A stretch of 64,000 nucleotides of DNA from Loxodes magnus (GCA_946699065.1 CAMPDV010002117.1:1-64000), one strand, 5' to 3'. Counted from the stretch's first letter, positions 13,390 through 27,800 are shown. Translations and numbers: made by a program. The notes: generated by a model from the sequence alone, not told the origin.

Positions 13390-14130
13390 GAAAAAATAAT
13401 GAAAAAATTTAATGAAAGAGAAATAATCGATTCAAAATACATTCACAAAAATGCTATATAAATATCTTTAGAACTTCTTAGTTAAAATAGCTGATTTATT
13501 ATTATGTTCAAAAGCAAAAATAATAAATAAATAGCATAAAAGTAGTGAGAAATATTTAAAAAAAAGCTTTATGATATAAGAGGAATTAGACACAATTAGA
13601 GGAAATATATATCGAAAAGATTTAACTAAGTTATTTTTTTTTGGAATTTAATGAAGTTCCTTTACAAAATCTGAAAAATTCGGATTTTAAATAAATAAAA
13701 AAATTAGTGAAAAAATAAAATTAAGAAATAATACTGAAAGATTATAAAGATAATTCTAGAAGCCATTCTGCATATATTTAAAATAAATTTATAAGAATTA
13801 AACTAATCAATTCTGGTAAAGAAATAATCATTAGAGGATATCAAAATTGAAAGAAACAGGCAAATACTACTAAAAAATTTTATTATTCGCCAAAAAATTT
13901 TGGAAATTGCAAAGAAAAGGATTGAAATGCCTAAAAAAACCAAAATTCAAATTTTTATTATTATAGTTAATAGAAGAATCGAATTAAAGAAATTCATATA
14001 AAATAAATCATTAAAATTTTAAGAATTTAAAATAAATAAAGAGTTTTTAAACTACATTACTTAAAGTTTAATTAATAAGATACAAATTAAATTATATTTA
14101 TTAGATTTAATTATGAAATAAAAATTATAT
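13390..14130 (+). pseudogene. Family A relic, longest copy, 13.4 kb
   Basis: The ATG at 13399 opens a Lys/Ile/Asn-rich frame of about 240 codons that keeps one frame through the section shared with other family A copies. The shared part near 13905-14060 reads KKRIEMPKKTKIQIF and then VNRRIELKKFIQNK. This parallels KQKIEIQSQKNQKFKIY at 44.1 kb and NNRRNFEQKQNQQIK at 51.0 kb. Five in-frame TGA codons would be Trp. No catalytic motif or known domain is visible, and with no usable stops its openness is weak evidence. It could be an intact small gene, but absence of a clear end and the decayed state of its relatives make a relic more likely. It starts immediately after the 95-bp dispersed repeat. 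Confidence 0.45.
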
Positions 14131-14212
14131 AAAATACTTTTCCTTAGTTCTAGTTTCATTTAAATGACCTACTATTAATGAAGTTCAGATTTTATAAATG
14201 AAATTTAATAAT

Positions 14213-14960
14213 AATAATAATAGATTAGCGTAATTCCTCCTTTATAAGGATTATTACGGTTTAAGTTAAATCTTAAAAGAATCTTCCTTACTTGAGAAAT
14301 TTTGATGGCTTCTTCTATTCTTTCTGCTTAGCTCAGTTTTTTTCTGTTAGTCAGTCCTCTTTTTGCTCTTTTTAGAATTATGCATCTATTGCTCCTTTAT
14401 CAATTTTCTATTATTACATTATTTGCTTCCTTTTTTTTGATTCATATAATCCCATTTCTTAATACCTTTTTTCTATACCTTCTCTTTAAATATATTTAGT
14501 GCATTTTGGTCCATTTTTTCTCTATTCTTTACTTTTATCTAAACTATTAGCCTTTTCTTACTATATGTTCTTTCCTTTTGCAGAAGCAATATTTAAAAAT
14601 TTTTCCTATTATAGACATAAAATAGTTTTAGCTCTTTCTCAATATCCTTAAGGCTTCCATTGATCTAATTTTGCTGGACTATTTTGTGACTATAAGGTAA
14701 ACAGACTGAATAATTTTTCTATTTATTATAATAGGAAATTTACTTTTTACATTTTCGATTTGCTGCTAATTTCAGTTTTTAATTAATTATTTCTTGTCTT
14801 AATTGCGGTTTATAGCAAGGCTCTAATTTTAATTTAATTCAGTGATTTATTTTTAGGATATGCTTTTCCGAGAAAGGTTACTAGATCTCTTGTTAGTAAT
14901 TAATTGTTAAGATTGCTCAATTTTTTTTAGAAGAGGTTTAATAATTTTTTATCTAAATAT
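14213..14960 (-). pseudogene. Gag-like family, truncated N-terminal fragment
   Basis: This minus-strand fragment is homologous to 61885-62600. Shared landmarks on the plus strand are AGATTAGCGTAATTCCTCC here against AGATTAACATAATTTCTCT at 61882. Another is a CTCTTTCTCAATATCC block at 14634 against CTCTATATCCATAGAG at 62320. The protein is strongly basic and Gln-rich; SEKHILKINHW here corresponds to SENQILASQIL at 61-62 kb. The part carrying the zinc knuckle and C-terminus in the 61-kb copy is missing: similarity stops at 14213, next to a short AAT microsatellite (about 14205-14221). It is therefore a truncated relic of a Gag-like element protein. Confidence 0.6.
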
Positions 14961-14964
14961 TACT

Positions 14965-15345
14965 TTTTATAGCTTCGAAATAATAGTAATGATTAAAATC
15001 AGATTAGTTACAAAAAGTTAAAAATCCCAATATTTTCTATTAAAAATATTAAAATTCTAAAGTTACTTAAACTATAAAGATTTATCGTAATTTTTATTTT
15101 GGTATCTTAAGATTATAAAACGAAGATTACTACTTCCAGAAATGTCTTTTTTGTTCAAAAATATTAGTTAATTTGATTGTTTAAATTGTAAATATTTTCC
15201 TAAAATTGGTAATTATTGATGGCTTTATGAATATAATAAAATAGATTTGTATACTAGATATAATCTGTTTATAGTATAAATTTTATAGCTTTATTATAAT
15301 ATTTCTATATAAGATTTAATTTAATATAGAATCAAATATATATTA
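14965..15345. other. AT-rich stretch, nothing recognised
   Basis: No repeat partner, coding pattern or structured RNA was seen. Confidence 0.4.
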
Positions 15346-15349
15346 ACAG

Positions 15350-16080
15350 TTTTTATTAGTTATGTCTTCCTTTTATTTTATCTCCATTTGTTAAGTTAAA
15401 GAATTATTATCTTAACAATGTTTAGTCTTTTCTAACTTAGTTAGAATGGAAGTTTGTTTTTATTTACTTGGAGCTGGTAAAAATAATTTGTTCAATCTAC
15501 TAATAAACTGGTCTTGTATATTAGCATTAACTAATTAATAAAATACTAAAGCAATAAACTTGCTTCTTTTTCTAAATAATAAGAGCAGCTATTTTATTTT
15601 TCCTATTAATTGGATAAAAGCTGAAGGTATGCTAAGTAAACTAGTTATAGTCTTAAAACTGGTATATTAGAAAGCTTAATTTTAAAGTATACTAGCTAGA
15701 ATAATAAGAATTATTAAAGTAGAAGTACATTTAGGTTCATTAAATTTAATAATCTAATTATGTCATCAAAGTTAAGTTTAGAACTTGCTATTTACAAAAT
15801 TGCTATTATTGTAGATATGAAGACAAAATAGAATCTCGGGATTCTTTTGAGTTTGTTTAAGAAGCAATTTATCAAGGAAAGGTATAAAAAGAGGGATTGA
15901 AATAAATTAAACTAGATAGGCTGCTTATTAATATTAAGAATAATTTAGTGTATAAAATGAGAAATTATTAGCTACTAATAAAAGAAAAGTTATGCTTATA
16001 TCATATACTACTATATATCATCCTAATTATCAAGGAACTTATCATAAATTTGATGAATAAACACTTTAGTAATTAAAACT
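15350..16080 (+). other. Coding-like block, frame unresolved
   Basis: Base composition is richer and less repetitive than the neighbouring DNA, suggesting present or former coding sequence. Frames differ in quality along the block. Around 15770-15900 one frame reads FRTCYLQNCYYCRYEDK followed by ESRDSFEFVQEAIY, with three clustered Cys; another frame has an ATG at about 15761 followed by SSKLSLELAIYKIAII. No second copy exists in the window to choose between them and I recognise no family. It may be a frameshifted relic. Confidence 0.3.
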
Positions 16081-16099
16081 TAAGATAACTAATATAAAC

Positions 16100-17295
16100 T
16101 TAAGGAAATAAAGTATATAATTAAATAAATATAGCAGCTAAAACATATAATAGATAGATAAAATATTAATATTAATTTTAATAATTAATATAGAGTCATT
16201 ATTTTCTAAGTTAGTTTAATATTCTTTTTAATAAATTATAAACACAAGCTTGCATACTAGTTTATTACATATATACCAAACTTCCTTTTATTATTGTTTT
16301 ACTGAATAAAATCAAATAAGTATTTTGTTTTATAATCACATCCATAAACTTAGCTATATTTTAAGAAATTGAAAAGCAAAAGAAAAAAGCTTATAATCAT
16401 ATTGATTGATAAATGAAATAGAAATCTAAGAAAATATAGCTCAAATGTTAATAATATAGTAAAATAGAAATGAATATGAATTGATTTATTATAATATACT
16501 ATTAATATTCATTATATCTATCTAACCATTTCAGTTTTCTTTTATAAATTATGCAATTATTTAAGAATAAAAATGTTTAACTGAATAAATAGTAAAATCT
16601 AATATTTTGCCTAACTAAAAATAGCATTAGCATTGTCATTTAAAGATTATCTTCTTTAAGTAAACATCATTTTAATAAATTTAAGAATGTAAAAAAGAAT
16701 TTAGAGAATCAAATTTATCACTGAACAGTTATCATTCACTAAAAAATAAATTTCTATTTTAATGATGAACTAATACTAAAGTTATGATTTATAATTTCCT
16801 AAAATAAGCAATATAAGTGATATATTAAGTTTATAAATATATAATATGCTCTTTATTTTTATTCATATATGCAAAACTAAAGAAGCTTATATATTTTTAA
16901 AATAGTTAATATGTAAATCTTTTATAAAGCATTTTAAACTAATTTCTATTTATTGTATAAAAGTTCTAATTTAAATCTAAATTTAAATCTATTTTTAAAA
17001 GTTAATATAGGTTATATAAGCTACTTTCTAATTTTAATTCTAGCTTAAATACCATTTTATTAATATTTTATTAATTTAAATATTCTAAATTTAGTTACTT
17101 TTAAATGTATATAATCCTTTTATTTAGAATGCTAATTTACTTAGTACATCTCTTAACTTTATAAGCTTAAATATAATTAACCATATAAATAAGTTACTAT
17201 AATATAAATAACTAACCAGATATTTAATCATTATTATTTTGCTAAACTTTATTATATTGTAAAGTATTTATATTAATAACTAAAAGTTAAAATCT
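16100..17295. other. AT-rich DNA 3' of copy 2, no gene seen
   Basis: This lies beyond the 3' end of copy 2. I found no coding pattern and no counterpart beyond the end of copy 3. Confidence 0.5.
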
Positions 17296-18410
17296 TTTCA
17301 TTCATCTATTTTTAGGATGTCCAAGAAATACTTTTCTAACTCCTAAATCTTATAGAGCCATTGTGGATTTTCTTACTTGATTTATCTTAAATGCATCAGT
17401 ATAAAATCCTTCATCTTTTGCTAATAATCTATTTGATCTTCTCTTTTGTAATGTTTAAATTCTTTGAGTTTTATAGATTTATATATAGTTTAAATAGAAA
17501 TGTCTAATTGGCTTGCCTTATCATTAAGTAGATTCATAATAGTTTTAAATCTTTTAGCCTTTTATTTTCTATCATCTATTGCATTTTTCTTTTGTATCTT
17601 TATTTATAAATTGGATAAATTTTGATCTCCTTATATTAGAATGCTGCTATCATCTTGTGTTTAACTTTATTTTTAGTCGACTCTACTTATCTTTTCTTCT
17701 TCTTAGTTGGGCTAGCAATTTTCTTGCTAATTAGTGATAAAAGTGATTCTATTTTATTGGTTGCACTAAGAATTATCTCTTAAAGTACTTAAATCTTAAT
17801 ATTATTAAATGGAAAGTTCACTGTGAATTAAATTGTTTTATTGTTGCTTTAGTTTTTTTCTCTCTTTGCATTCCTGAATAAAATCCATAATTGCAGTATA
17901 GAAGAAGAAAAGGAATCCTAGAATTGTTAAAAAAACATTAACTGAAACTATAAAGATGCCGCATCTATCAAAGGTAGTACTCAACAGTCTTGGCTAAGTT
18001 TGTCCATGATCCCAAATATAAAAGATAAAATTAAAGAAATTCAAAACTAAGATTCAAAGCTCTATAATGGCTTAACTGATTTAAGTGGCTTTTCTTTTAA
18101 AAGGTGCATACTTGATTAAATAGATGATCTAGCAAAGATTGATTTAAATTAGAAGAACTATTTAGAAAATAGTAAAGTCTCTAAAAATACAAATCACTAT
18201 AGATAATAAAAACCTTCTTATAACAAATATTAAGTAATAGTACAAAGCATATTTGCTTCCATTGTTCAACTCATCAAATAATGGTCTATAAGAGAAAAAT
18301 AATTAACCTAGCTCACATTCTTCATCTAAATGATTCATGCCTTAGCTTTGAAGGGATAAAAATTTTGAAATTACTTTTTTTATTCTAAAGATGAAATAAA
18401 TTTGCAGGAT

Positions 18411-18427
18411 CTATATAGTTAACTTAC
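18411..18427 (-). other. 17-nt GT-AG intron in copy 2
   Basis: Minus strand GTAAGTTAACTATATAG. It differs from copies 1 and 3 only inside, keeping GTAAG at the 5' end and TATATAG at the 3' end. Splicing joins ATG ATG to ATC CTG and restores the membrane-domain frame. Confidence 0.85.
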
Positions 18428-19074
18428 CATCATAGTTAGAGCTAAAACTAAATTAAAAATATTGTAAAAAGATTTGGTATCAACACAAATTATTTGAAGG
18501 AATGCTGCTAAGCAGAAGTCCAAAGTTTTAGTAAGCAAGTTAGATAAAATAAGTTTGTATTTAATTTGCTTGTTTATAAACTATTTGATTTTAAGTCTCC
18601 AGCATTTTAGAATTCACATAAATAAATAAAATAAAGGTAGTATGCTAATAATTGCTGATATTATAATCAAGTTAGTGAAGGAGTTGTAAAGAAACGAATA
18701 ATTATCATATCCTTATAAGTAAAAACTAAAGTTCTCAATCTTCTATTCTTCAGGCTTTATATCAAAAGGAATTTTATTATTATCACTAGAAATAAATGGA
18801 GCAAAGCTAATTCCAAGTTTATAGTAATAATAATTTAGAACATCAGGACGAATTACATTAACCAGACCGTTTATTCTTACTATCTAAAGAGCTATAATTA
18901 ACTAAAAAACTTTGTTAAAAGATTAACTTGTTCCTAAAACTAAAATTACAGCTTAAACTCCTGCAACAGCTAATGATGCTATTACTAAAGTGCCTACCAT
19001 TCCCTAATTAACATCTACGAACTGCTTCTCTTATTCTGAAATTTCAATGTAATCAAATATAGAATTATCTTATT

Positions 19075-20985
19075 AATTTGGATTCTAATTTGCTATAAAA
19101 GTGCATTTTTCTTCTGTTGATATCATATAATTATCAGTATTTTTAGTGCATTCCTGTGTGCTATTACATTGTGAGCAATTTTAATTCTTGATGCACTTTT
19201 AGCATTAAATTGATTAATTCTAACTAAGATCTTAGGAAGAATAAAATACTAGAATATCATATTCCTACTCGCATTATATGCATTAAACATTTTTAGAGCA
19301 AATTTTATTTATTTTATCATATAAAGTACCATTTTAACATTCAGTACAATTTTATTGGAGCTAACTACATGCTACACAATTTTCTATAGCTTAACTACAA
19401 TTAACACATTAATTATCACTTTACATCTATCCCTATAAGCAAGTTACTTATAAACATTCCCTTGAGGTCTGATTAATTTCAAAATAATCTAAGCAAGAAA
19501 GACAATTAGAATTATCACACTCTTTACAATGACTTTCTTTTGTGTAGCAAGGAAGACATTTTTAGGAATTATCATCATAAAATTCATAATTACTGCCACA
19601 GTCTTTTGTACATTTATTATCAGATAATTTAAACTCTTCACTACAAGATATGCAGCCAAATCCATCAAATGAACATCTACTGCAGTTTTAAATACTACTT
19701 TAACATTCAATGCATTTATCTTCATTTAAAAAGAACCCTTAACTACATAGATTGCATTAAGAGTTACTACATAAAGCACAATTTGTCAAATTGCATGCCT
19801 CACATGCTTAGTTATAATTATTTTAAAATCCTTCATTACATTTACATTCATCTCCTACTGGGCTGCTATTTTCAAAACATTGAAGGCAAGATCCAGTATA
19901 AGTGCAATACTAGCACGAAAATTATTTTTCAGGACAGAAGAACAATTCATCATAATCATTTTCATCTATTACTTTAGAAATATTTTCACAACTACCTGAT
20001 GCATTGCTATAAATCAAATAAGTGTCATTATTTATTTCACATCTGCATTAGCCTTAAACTTCTTGGAGAGGAAAAGAACACTCATCAACTATTTTTATTG
20101 GATGATAAATGATTAAAGATTAATTTTATGGAACACATATAGAATATCCTCTAAAATTTAAAACTTCTCTTTCATACTTTTCACATTCCTCTACACACTA
20201 CCAACTTTAAGTAGATTAATTAAAATGGCTTTTAAATTATCCTGAACAATAGCAATTTAAACCAATTTCACATAGGCTTCCATATTAATCACATTTTTCT
20301 CCACAAGAAACCCATTCCTTAAAGAGTTTAGTATAATCTTCTAAATTATGGTTACTCTTAATGCATTGCTCATTTAAAAGCCTCGCTTCGTCTAAGCAGC
20401 TTTCACATATTAATTTCTATTTTTCAAGACTGATATAGCAATTCTTACAGTAAGCTGGACACTTCTGACACTATTATAATCATTCGTCATAAAATTAAGT
20501 TTCAGGACATTATCATTTTCCTTAATCAATAATCATTTCATTTGAAGTTTGGTTGACACATTTTGTATTATATTTACCTAAAATATAGCTTTGATTGCAT
20601 TTAATGCATTAAATATAATAAATATCTTTTTCTTGTTTTTCTTCATATTCTAAGCAGTTTTCTATTTGATAAGAAATACATTTTTTAAGTATTTAAGAAT
20701 AGTAAAATCCCTACTTGCATATACAATATTTAGTATTCTCTTACTATGTCTAGTTAAATAAATCATCACAATCACTTTAACACTCCTTACCATCATTTAA
20801 GAATCATCCATCCTAGCACTATTTACATTATGTAACCTCACATATTTAGCATTTATTAAAGTGATCACTACAATTTGAGCAACTAGAATTCTCAGAAGTT
20901 CTTACTTATCCTTAAGGGCAAGGCTCAATGCATTCTGTAGATTGACTCAAAATGTAAGTATCTTGTTGATTGATTAAATAGTAAA
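19075..20985 (-). other. Furin-like cysteine-rich repeat domain of copy 2
   Basis: Read on the minus strand, Cys occurs in dense CxxC-type repeats, for example CIECQSSIQNCSRCSFDGF and CTKDCGSNYEF, then CKECDNSNCLSCLDYF. This is the growth-factor-receptor/furin-like cysteine-rich pattern common in ciliate surface proteins. The domain lies immediately outside the first membrane segment, so it is extracellular and membrane-proximal. Copy 3 keeps only its first ~40 residues (to about 59020) and then joins directly to the sequence before the membrane segment, an in-frame loss of roughly 560 residues. Confidence 0.85.
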
Positions 20986-23900
20986 GTTAATATTGTTGAT
21001 TTGTAGTGAAAATTTAAGAATAATCATATGTATAAATATTTAATTAGTTTATACTAAATTAGCTATTCTCTAAGCTACTTATTTTTAAATAGCTTTCTTG
21101 TTATAACTTAATAGTTTCATTTACTATAAAGTCTTTACATAATGGTCATTGCAAAGAACTAAACTATATGCAAAATCTTATATTACATTAGGATTAATTA
21201 ACTATTTCAGTTTTTATAAACACTTTTGCCTAAAACTATTTTAGTCAGCATTATAAACTAAAATTTTAATTAGTTAATTATTTATCTCCAACAACTATGC
21301 TAAAATTAACTGCAAACTATTATTATTTCCACTCTATTGTAAAAGAAATATTTTTATTTCCTTCTTATATAAGTATGCATAAGTTAACTCCTGTAGAAGA
21401 TTTATTCTAGAGTATAAATTCAATTATCTAAATCTTTTATAAAAACTAATCATAGTAAAATATACTAACATTTGATCCATTTATTATAATATCATTATCC
21501 TTAGAAATATTTACTCATTCATCAACATATAAACTATGCATTCCCTTATTTAGAAAGCATGTCTCATTTACTATATATAAAGGATTATCTTCTATACACT
21601 AACCTAAGCAATTTTGCTAGCACTCGGTGTAGTGAGTTCATACATCCATCAACCTTTCTAAATCTAATAGTGATTCTTAAATATATAAATTACTTATTTT
21701 TACATCAAATATCCATTTATAAAATTCTATTTCCTATCCATGTTTCACATGAGAAACTGGAGAATTCCTAAAACTTAAATTTCACTATGGTTCAGTATAG
21801 AATAAAAGTGAGTAGTTTTGTATGGAATTATAGCATTATGATCTATATGAATAAGCTCCTCAACAATAGATTAGCATGGAAGAATTAAAACTTATAAGTA
21901 AGTGATTTCATTATACTTTATCATAATAAGGATACTTAATTTCTATATCTTACTATATCAATTGTATTACTCTCTTCTCTATTTCTATTACACCACTTAA
22001 AAATGATATTGGCTTTAATTTTTCATAGCTTCATATATCAAATAGCACATAACTATCATTTTATGTTTAATTTTCTAATTTAAATCAAAAGTCTAAATTA
22101 AAAGTTGTATTCATAGATAATTTTATTGCTTCATTTGCTTACTTATAGTTTATAAATGTTTCATTTTAATATACAAGTTATTATCCAAATCTCTCTAACT
22201 ATTATTTACCAATAGGATATCTATCTTTATAAAGCTCTAAGTGCTATAGCTAACTTTCCTTACAATAATAAGTGTTCTTATTATGATCTGGCTAAGCTTC
22301 AAGAACATATCCTAAAGAGCAGAAGCAGAACTATTAAATAGATGAATGGTTTATTTGTAAATAAGTTGCACTATTATTATATTAGTCACAATCAGGATAA
22401 ATTACTGAATGATAAAGGAAAAGAGAATTGTAAGTAAAGTTAGATTCTTATATAAATTACAAGTAACTTTAAGAACTCTACTCAATGTTGCAATTGACAG
22501 ATGAGTTAAATGATGCTTGTACAAATTTGCTGATTAAACTAGACTAAATTCTTACTTGTATTTGATATACCATGTTTGATAGCTATTTTTGTTATATTAG
22601 AATAAAATAGTAAAACTGATTATGTTCTAAGTCTAAAGCTATTGTTGATTAGTTTCCTAAGGCTTTTATCTCTTTTAACGTAACATGAAGTTAATTAGGG
22701 AATTTAGAGAATGATAGAGTGCAATATTGGTTTAGTATTGAGAAGAATTAGAATGGATAGCTATGTAGTGAATTAAAGTTGATCATAAATGCATAAGATA
22801 TTGTAGTTTATGTAAATAAATCATACTCAAATAACTAAGAATCATTTCCATACCAATATTTATTTCCTTATTAGTTGTTTATTTCTTTATTAACTACATA
22901 CTTATAACTATCATCACATCCTTCATCTAATTAAGGATCATCATTTATACAACTTCCCTTACAATTAAGTCAGCATGGAGTTAATAAACCTCAACAATCT
23001 ATCAATTTCTCTCCTTATTCAGAAATTAAACTATATTAACTACTAAATCTGATTGCCATTATTCAAGCATCTAAACTATCAACATTAGTCTCATTTGAAT
23101 ATGCTATATAAAGTTAAGACTAAAGTAAATTAGAGAGAGATAGTTAAATTAATTAGTATCTAAGACATTTAGAAGGAAACTTATAACTGGAATAGCAATA
23201 AATGGTGTCGTTAGTTTCATGGAAAGCAAATATTAACTAATGTCATTCTATTGTATTACATATACTAAATCTTGCCTTATTAGTTACATTTCATCTAGCT
23301 TGTATTTATGAAGTTTATCCAAGTAAGTATAAAGAGAATTGCTACTGATTATTGTTTATAAAGGATAGAATAAACATATTTTAGTTTTAAGTTTAATTAA
23401 ACTTGATTCAAAAGTAAAATACTAAGCTTTTGGAATTTGAGAAACTCTAGAGTTATTAAGTAAGATTATTAATAATAAAAGAGCTTTAAGGCTTTTAGAA
23501 ATACATTTACCTATCTTTATTTATTTAACCTATAAATACTTCATCACTTGGATACCTACATTTTTAAACAGGATACCTTTATCCTAAATCACCTGTTTAA
23601 TAAGTACATCAAACATTATCCTATTAACCATATTATCTTATATAGCATACACTGCAATCACAAAGGCTATTATAATTAGGGTATATTTAATTGTACTAAT
23701 TAGTAGAGTCGCATTATCACTCAAAATTCTAATTCTATTAGTTTATTTATAAATTGCGTATAGAATAACTTACTTAACTATAGCCAAACTATATAAATGA
23801 CTTCTCACCATGCTTTAACTTTATTATATTAGGACTTTAGATATTTAACATTGCAGAAACTCATTAATCATTTAAACTTCTTATAAATACTAATAAATAA

Positions 23901-24822
23901 GGATAGCTTGCTTAAGACTAAATAATCCATCAAAATATTTTTTAGCCTAAATCTTAATAGTCAGCTACTTAAATTAGTTTAGTATCTTTAATAGTGTTAT
24001 TTTCATAAAGATTTATAATAAATTAGTTGCTTTAATGCTATATTTCTATATAATATCCTTATTATGCTTATAACTAAACAACTTTATATTCTTATATCGA
24101 ATAATTAACCATTCACTATCCACTTATAGCTTAGCTATCTTTATCAAATAAATCACCTTAAAAACCTTAGCTATAACCATTTATTTAATACTATATATTT
24201 CTATTTATTTACCATCAATTTCCCTTAAACAGTTCATGACCCTCATTTCTACAACTAGAGACTGGACTATCAAAACTGCATATTCCATTACAAGATTATC
24301 AGCATGGAGTTTTAAAAGTTAGGTAATCATACCAAGAATCATTCATTCTTAAGTTATTATAGAATGTTAGATTGTATATTAAGCCTGAATAGTTAGCTAC
24401 ATTTTAAAAATTCACTTAAGATTTAACTTCTCCAACATTAAATATAGTTGAGGCATTTACCAGTTAATACAGAGGTTTTCCCTAATCTATTATTGAAAAG
24501 CATTGGGATTTAAATCAAAAGCTTGAATAGCATAATGTTGTATTATACTTTGCGTTTTAATATTTAACTTCTAGATAAATATGATGTCATTCAGCTTTGT
24601 AATAATAAGGATAATTATATCATTAGGTATTATTTCATTATACCTATAGAAAATTATAGTCATTTTATATAGTTACTGATAAAAGTATTTTATTTTAATT
24701 ACTTGTATCTTCAAATGAAAAAAGAGCAACATTAGAAATATTTTTTATAAAAGGTTTAATTCAAAAATCTAGTGATCAGTCATTAATTAAATTAGAAGAA
24801 GCTAAGTAATTAGTAAGTTTTA

Positions 24823-24827
24823 CTTTT
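24823..24827 (-). other. Single-base deletion in A-run of copy 2
   Basis: Copy 2 reads CAAAAGTAAAACTTAC on the minus strand where copy 3 (near 54965) reads CAAAAAGTAAATCTTAC. The change removes one base and shifts the frame upstream of a laminin-G-like module. Confidence 0.8.
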
Positions 24828-27800
24828 GATTATTTTATTCAAATAAGTTAGTGATTGGAATTTATATTCCTATTGGTTAAATAAATTAAGAAACGGGTAG
24901 TAAATTTTCAGTGGTTTTAATTGATTCTATACAATATTTACTTTAATTTATTACTAATTACTCAAATCCTATTTTACAAGTACATTTATCTGGTCAAGGA
25001 TATCTAGGAACGTAAACATTTTTTTTAATACATAATTTGCAGTTTTTTATCTCAAAGCAACTTTTGCACTCTTATTAACATCTTGGACATTTATTTCCAA
25101 ATTATGACTCTCAACAATATCAACAACTCTTTTTATTTTCATAAAAATTGGAAGGACATTCTTTAACACATTAGTAATTATATAAATGAAAGCCTGGTTT
25201 ACAATAAAGGGCCCTATTTACCGAAAGTCCATTACATCAAATCTAATTATATTAGCAAGGATAGCAAAAAGGCTAATTTATTGATAGCTTATTAGCTAAT
25301 GCAAACCCAGATTTACATGTATTATTACATTTCGTCTAAATTTAATGTTTATCGCAATCTAACGTTTATTATTAGATGCATCCTTCTTCAGTTATATAAT
25401 TACAACTTCCTGATTGACAAATCTCTGAACATCGAGATTTAAAATATTAGCTATATCAATTCAGTAAATCTATAGTATTAGATAGCCCAAAAGCTCTTGG
25501 AAATAGCTTCATATCTAAGAGTGGTATTTAATCTACTTAGTTTCAAGTTATTTTAAAATTAGTAGAATTTATTTAAATTCCTCCACTAAAAGGAGTGCAA
25601 CTATATTTTATACCAGAACTAAATGTATAAAATAAGGTAGTGGGTTAGCTTCATTTAGCTATAGTATGTTATCTTCATAGATAAGTTTTAATAGGACTTT
25701 AATGATAAGAAAGTAGAACTAGATAAACTTAGTTTTATATATAGTTAGTACTGATATTGATCTAACAATTACTATCATCTTAGAATATTAGTTAGTTAGT
25801 GTCTATAGTAAATTTAAATAGATTCTTATTTTGAGAGTTTGTAACTGTAAAGTAATTAAATTAGCCAGTCTTAGTTTACTTATATACAAATAATAAAGTT
25901 AAAACATCATCAGGAGTTTAAATATCTCTTAATCTATTTTAATCAAAAGCTTCATTTATTTAAATATAATCAGGATCCGTCAATTACAGATATTCTAATT
26001 AATCATACCAACAGTCATTTAATCCAGGACCAATACACTAGTTATAGCAAGATGGATGACAAATTTCATGATAATTGGTAAAAATATAATCAGCTTCATT
26101 CTGTGATAAGGCTATATAAGGAAAAAACTTAATCTTGTAATAAATTCCTTTAAACTTATTTTGATAATTATATCAGGAATTAATCAAAAAATATACATTT
26201 TAGGATAGTATTTACTTAATATTATCAGTACGAGTATAAATGGTAGAACTTTATTTTCAGGATTTTAAAATTAAATGAGATTAGCTAGAAGTATAATTCT
26301 TAATTAGTGCTATATGTAAGTATCCTTAGTTATAAATACTTTATTAGTTTCAATTTTCAGCTCCGTTTCTATAAAATCCATTTTAATAAATAACTTCTAG
26401 ATAATAATCATCTTATTGATTTCAGATATTTAAAATACCAGTTATTTCATTTTAAAAATAAATATCTCAATGAATTGTAAATAAAACTGATCATTAATTC
26501 CAATCAGAAACTCAGTCAAAATTTCCAAAAGAGCTATTTGAACCTAAAATTATATAATCACCTTCCCAATTAAATGTAATTTCTTCAATTAGTAAAAAGT
26601 ATAAATATTATTATTCCTCTCTATAGCACTAAGCTTATCCTCCAAATTTTATTTTTAAAGTTTCACAGTCAGTTAAGGTCTCATTTTGTATAATATCTTA
26701 TAAGTTATTATAGTTATATCCTATATGTGGATAATATTTTACTATATTTACTTTAAGTTCCATTTATTAAAAGTTAGTTAAACCAGATGGAGTACCTCCT
26801 ATGTATATTCTAGAATTTCCCTAGTCTAAAGTACAAAATGAGTTATTGGTAAACTCTTAGAAATCACAAATTATGTTAGTATTTTATGATTTAATACAGA
26901 ATATATCTTCATACCCACCTATATATTCTCTTATGCTATGACCTAGTAAATATTTTCCACTCTTTTCTAATGTAATTTTCTTTGTTGCTATCTAGGAGTT
27001 ATAAAATCTATCTACTTGAAAGGTTAAATAAGTTGAATTTACTTAAAAGACTGAAGAAATATGGAAAAGTCCCTGACAGTTTGTATTTGATGCTTGGATT
27101 CCTAGAATAAAAGAGTTAGAAGTACTAATGGTACTGGTAGTTAGATCTATGGAATAAATTAATGTATAAGGTTTATTAGGAAGTTCATAGTAATTGTTCT
27201 AGAATTATTCAGCTAAGGTAACAAACCCTTCATCTTTAATATTAGATTTAGTTAAAAGCTTTCAGTTTAAAGTTAGTTCATAAAACTCTTTTTATAAGGT
27301 TGGTTCTATCCAAGCATATAGTCCGTTTTTTATTAAGTCATCAGTACATAATTTATCACTATATTAGAGACACTAAGAGTTAGTTCATTTATCTTAAAAG
27401 AAATCTTAGTTTAGTATAAAGTCTTAAGGTTAATGGTTGGAAGTGAATAGTTGTAAAAGGAATATTTTTCAAGTGCTTGGGTAAGTTTGGTAGCTTTAAA
27501 ATTAAATTAACTAGATATCCTATAGAAATTTATTTTTAACCTGGAAATCTTAGCAATTAGCACTTAGAAATATTGAGCTAAAGCAAATTCTAAGGGAAAT
27601 TTGTTAAGAGTATTTATTTATTCAATAGGACATTGTAATAAAGTAATTCATAGAGGAATTCATATTCTACCTCACTTATAATGTTTCTAGGGAGTCTGTT
27701 AAGATTTATATTTTCATGTATCAAGCATAAGTTTCTTACTATTTAAAGGAAGCTGCTGAAAAATTAATAAATTGAGATTGATTTACTCCTAAAACTTTGA

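Noticed and set aside
19489-19977. Standard-code ORFs on both strands
   Set aside because: They lie in other frames of the cysteine-rich domain, whose CxxC repeats are obvious in the correct frame with TAA/TAG as Gln.
21559-21771. 70-codon standard-code ORF repeated at 58022-58234
   Set aside because: It is antisense to the surface-protein gene in both arms; its perfect duplication merely reflects near-identity of the coding strand there.
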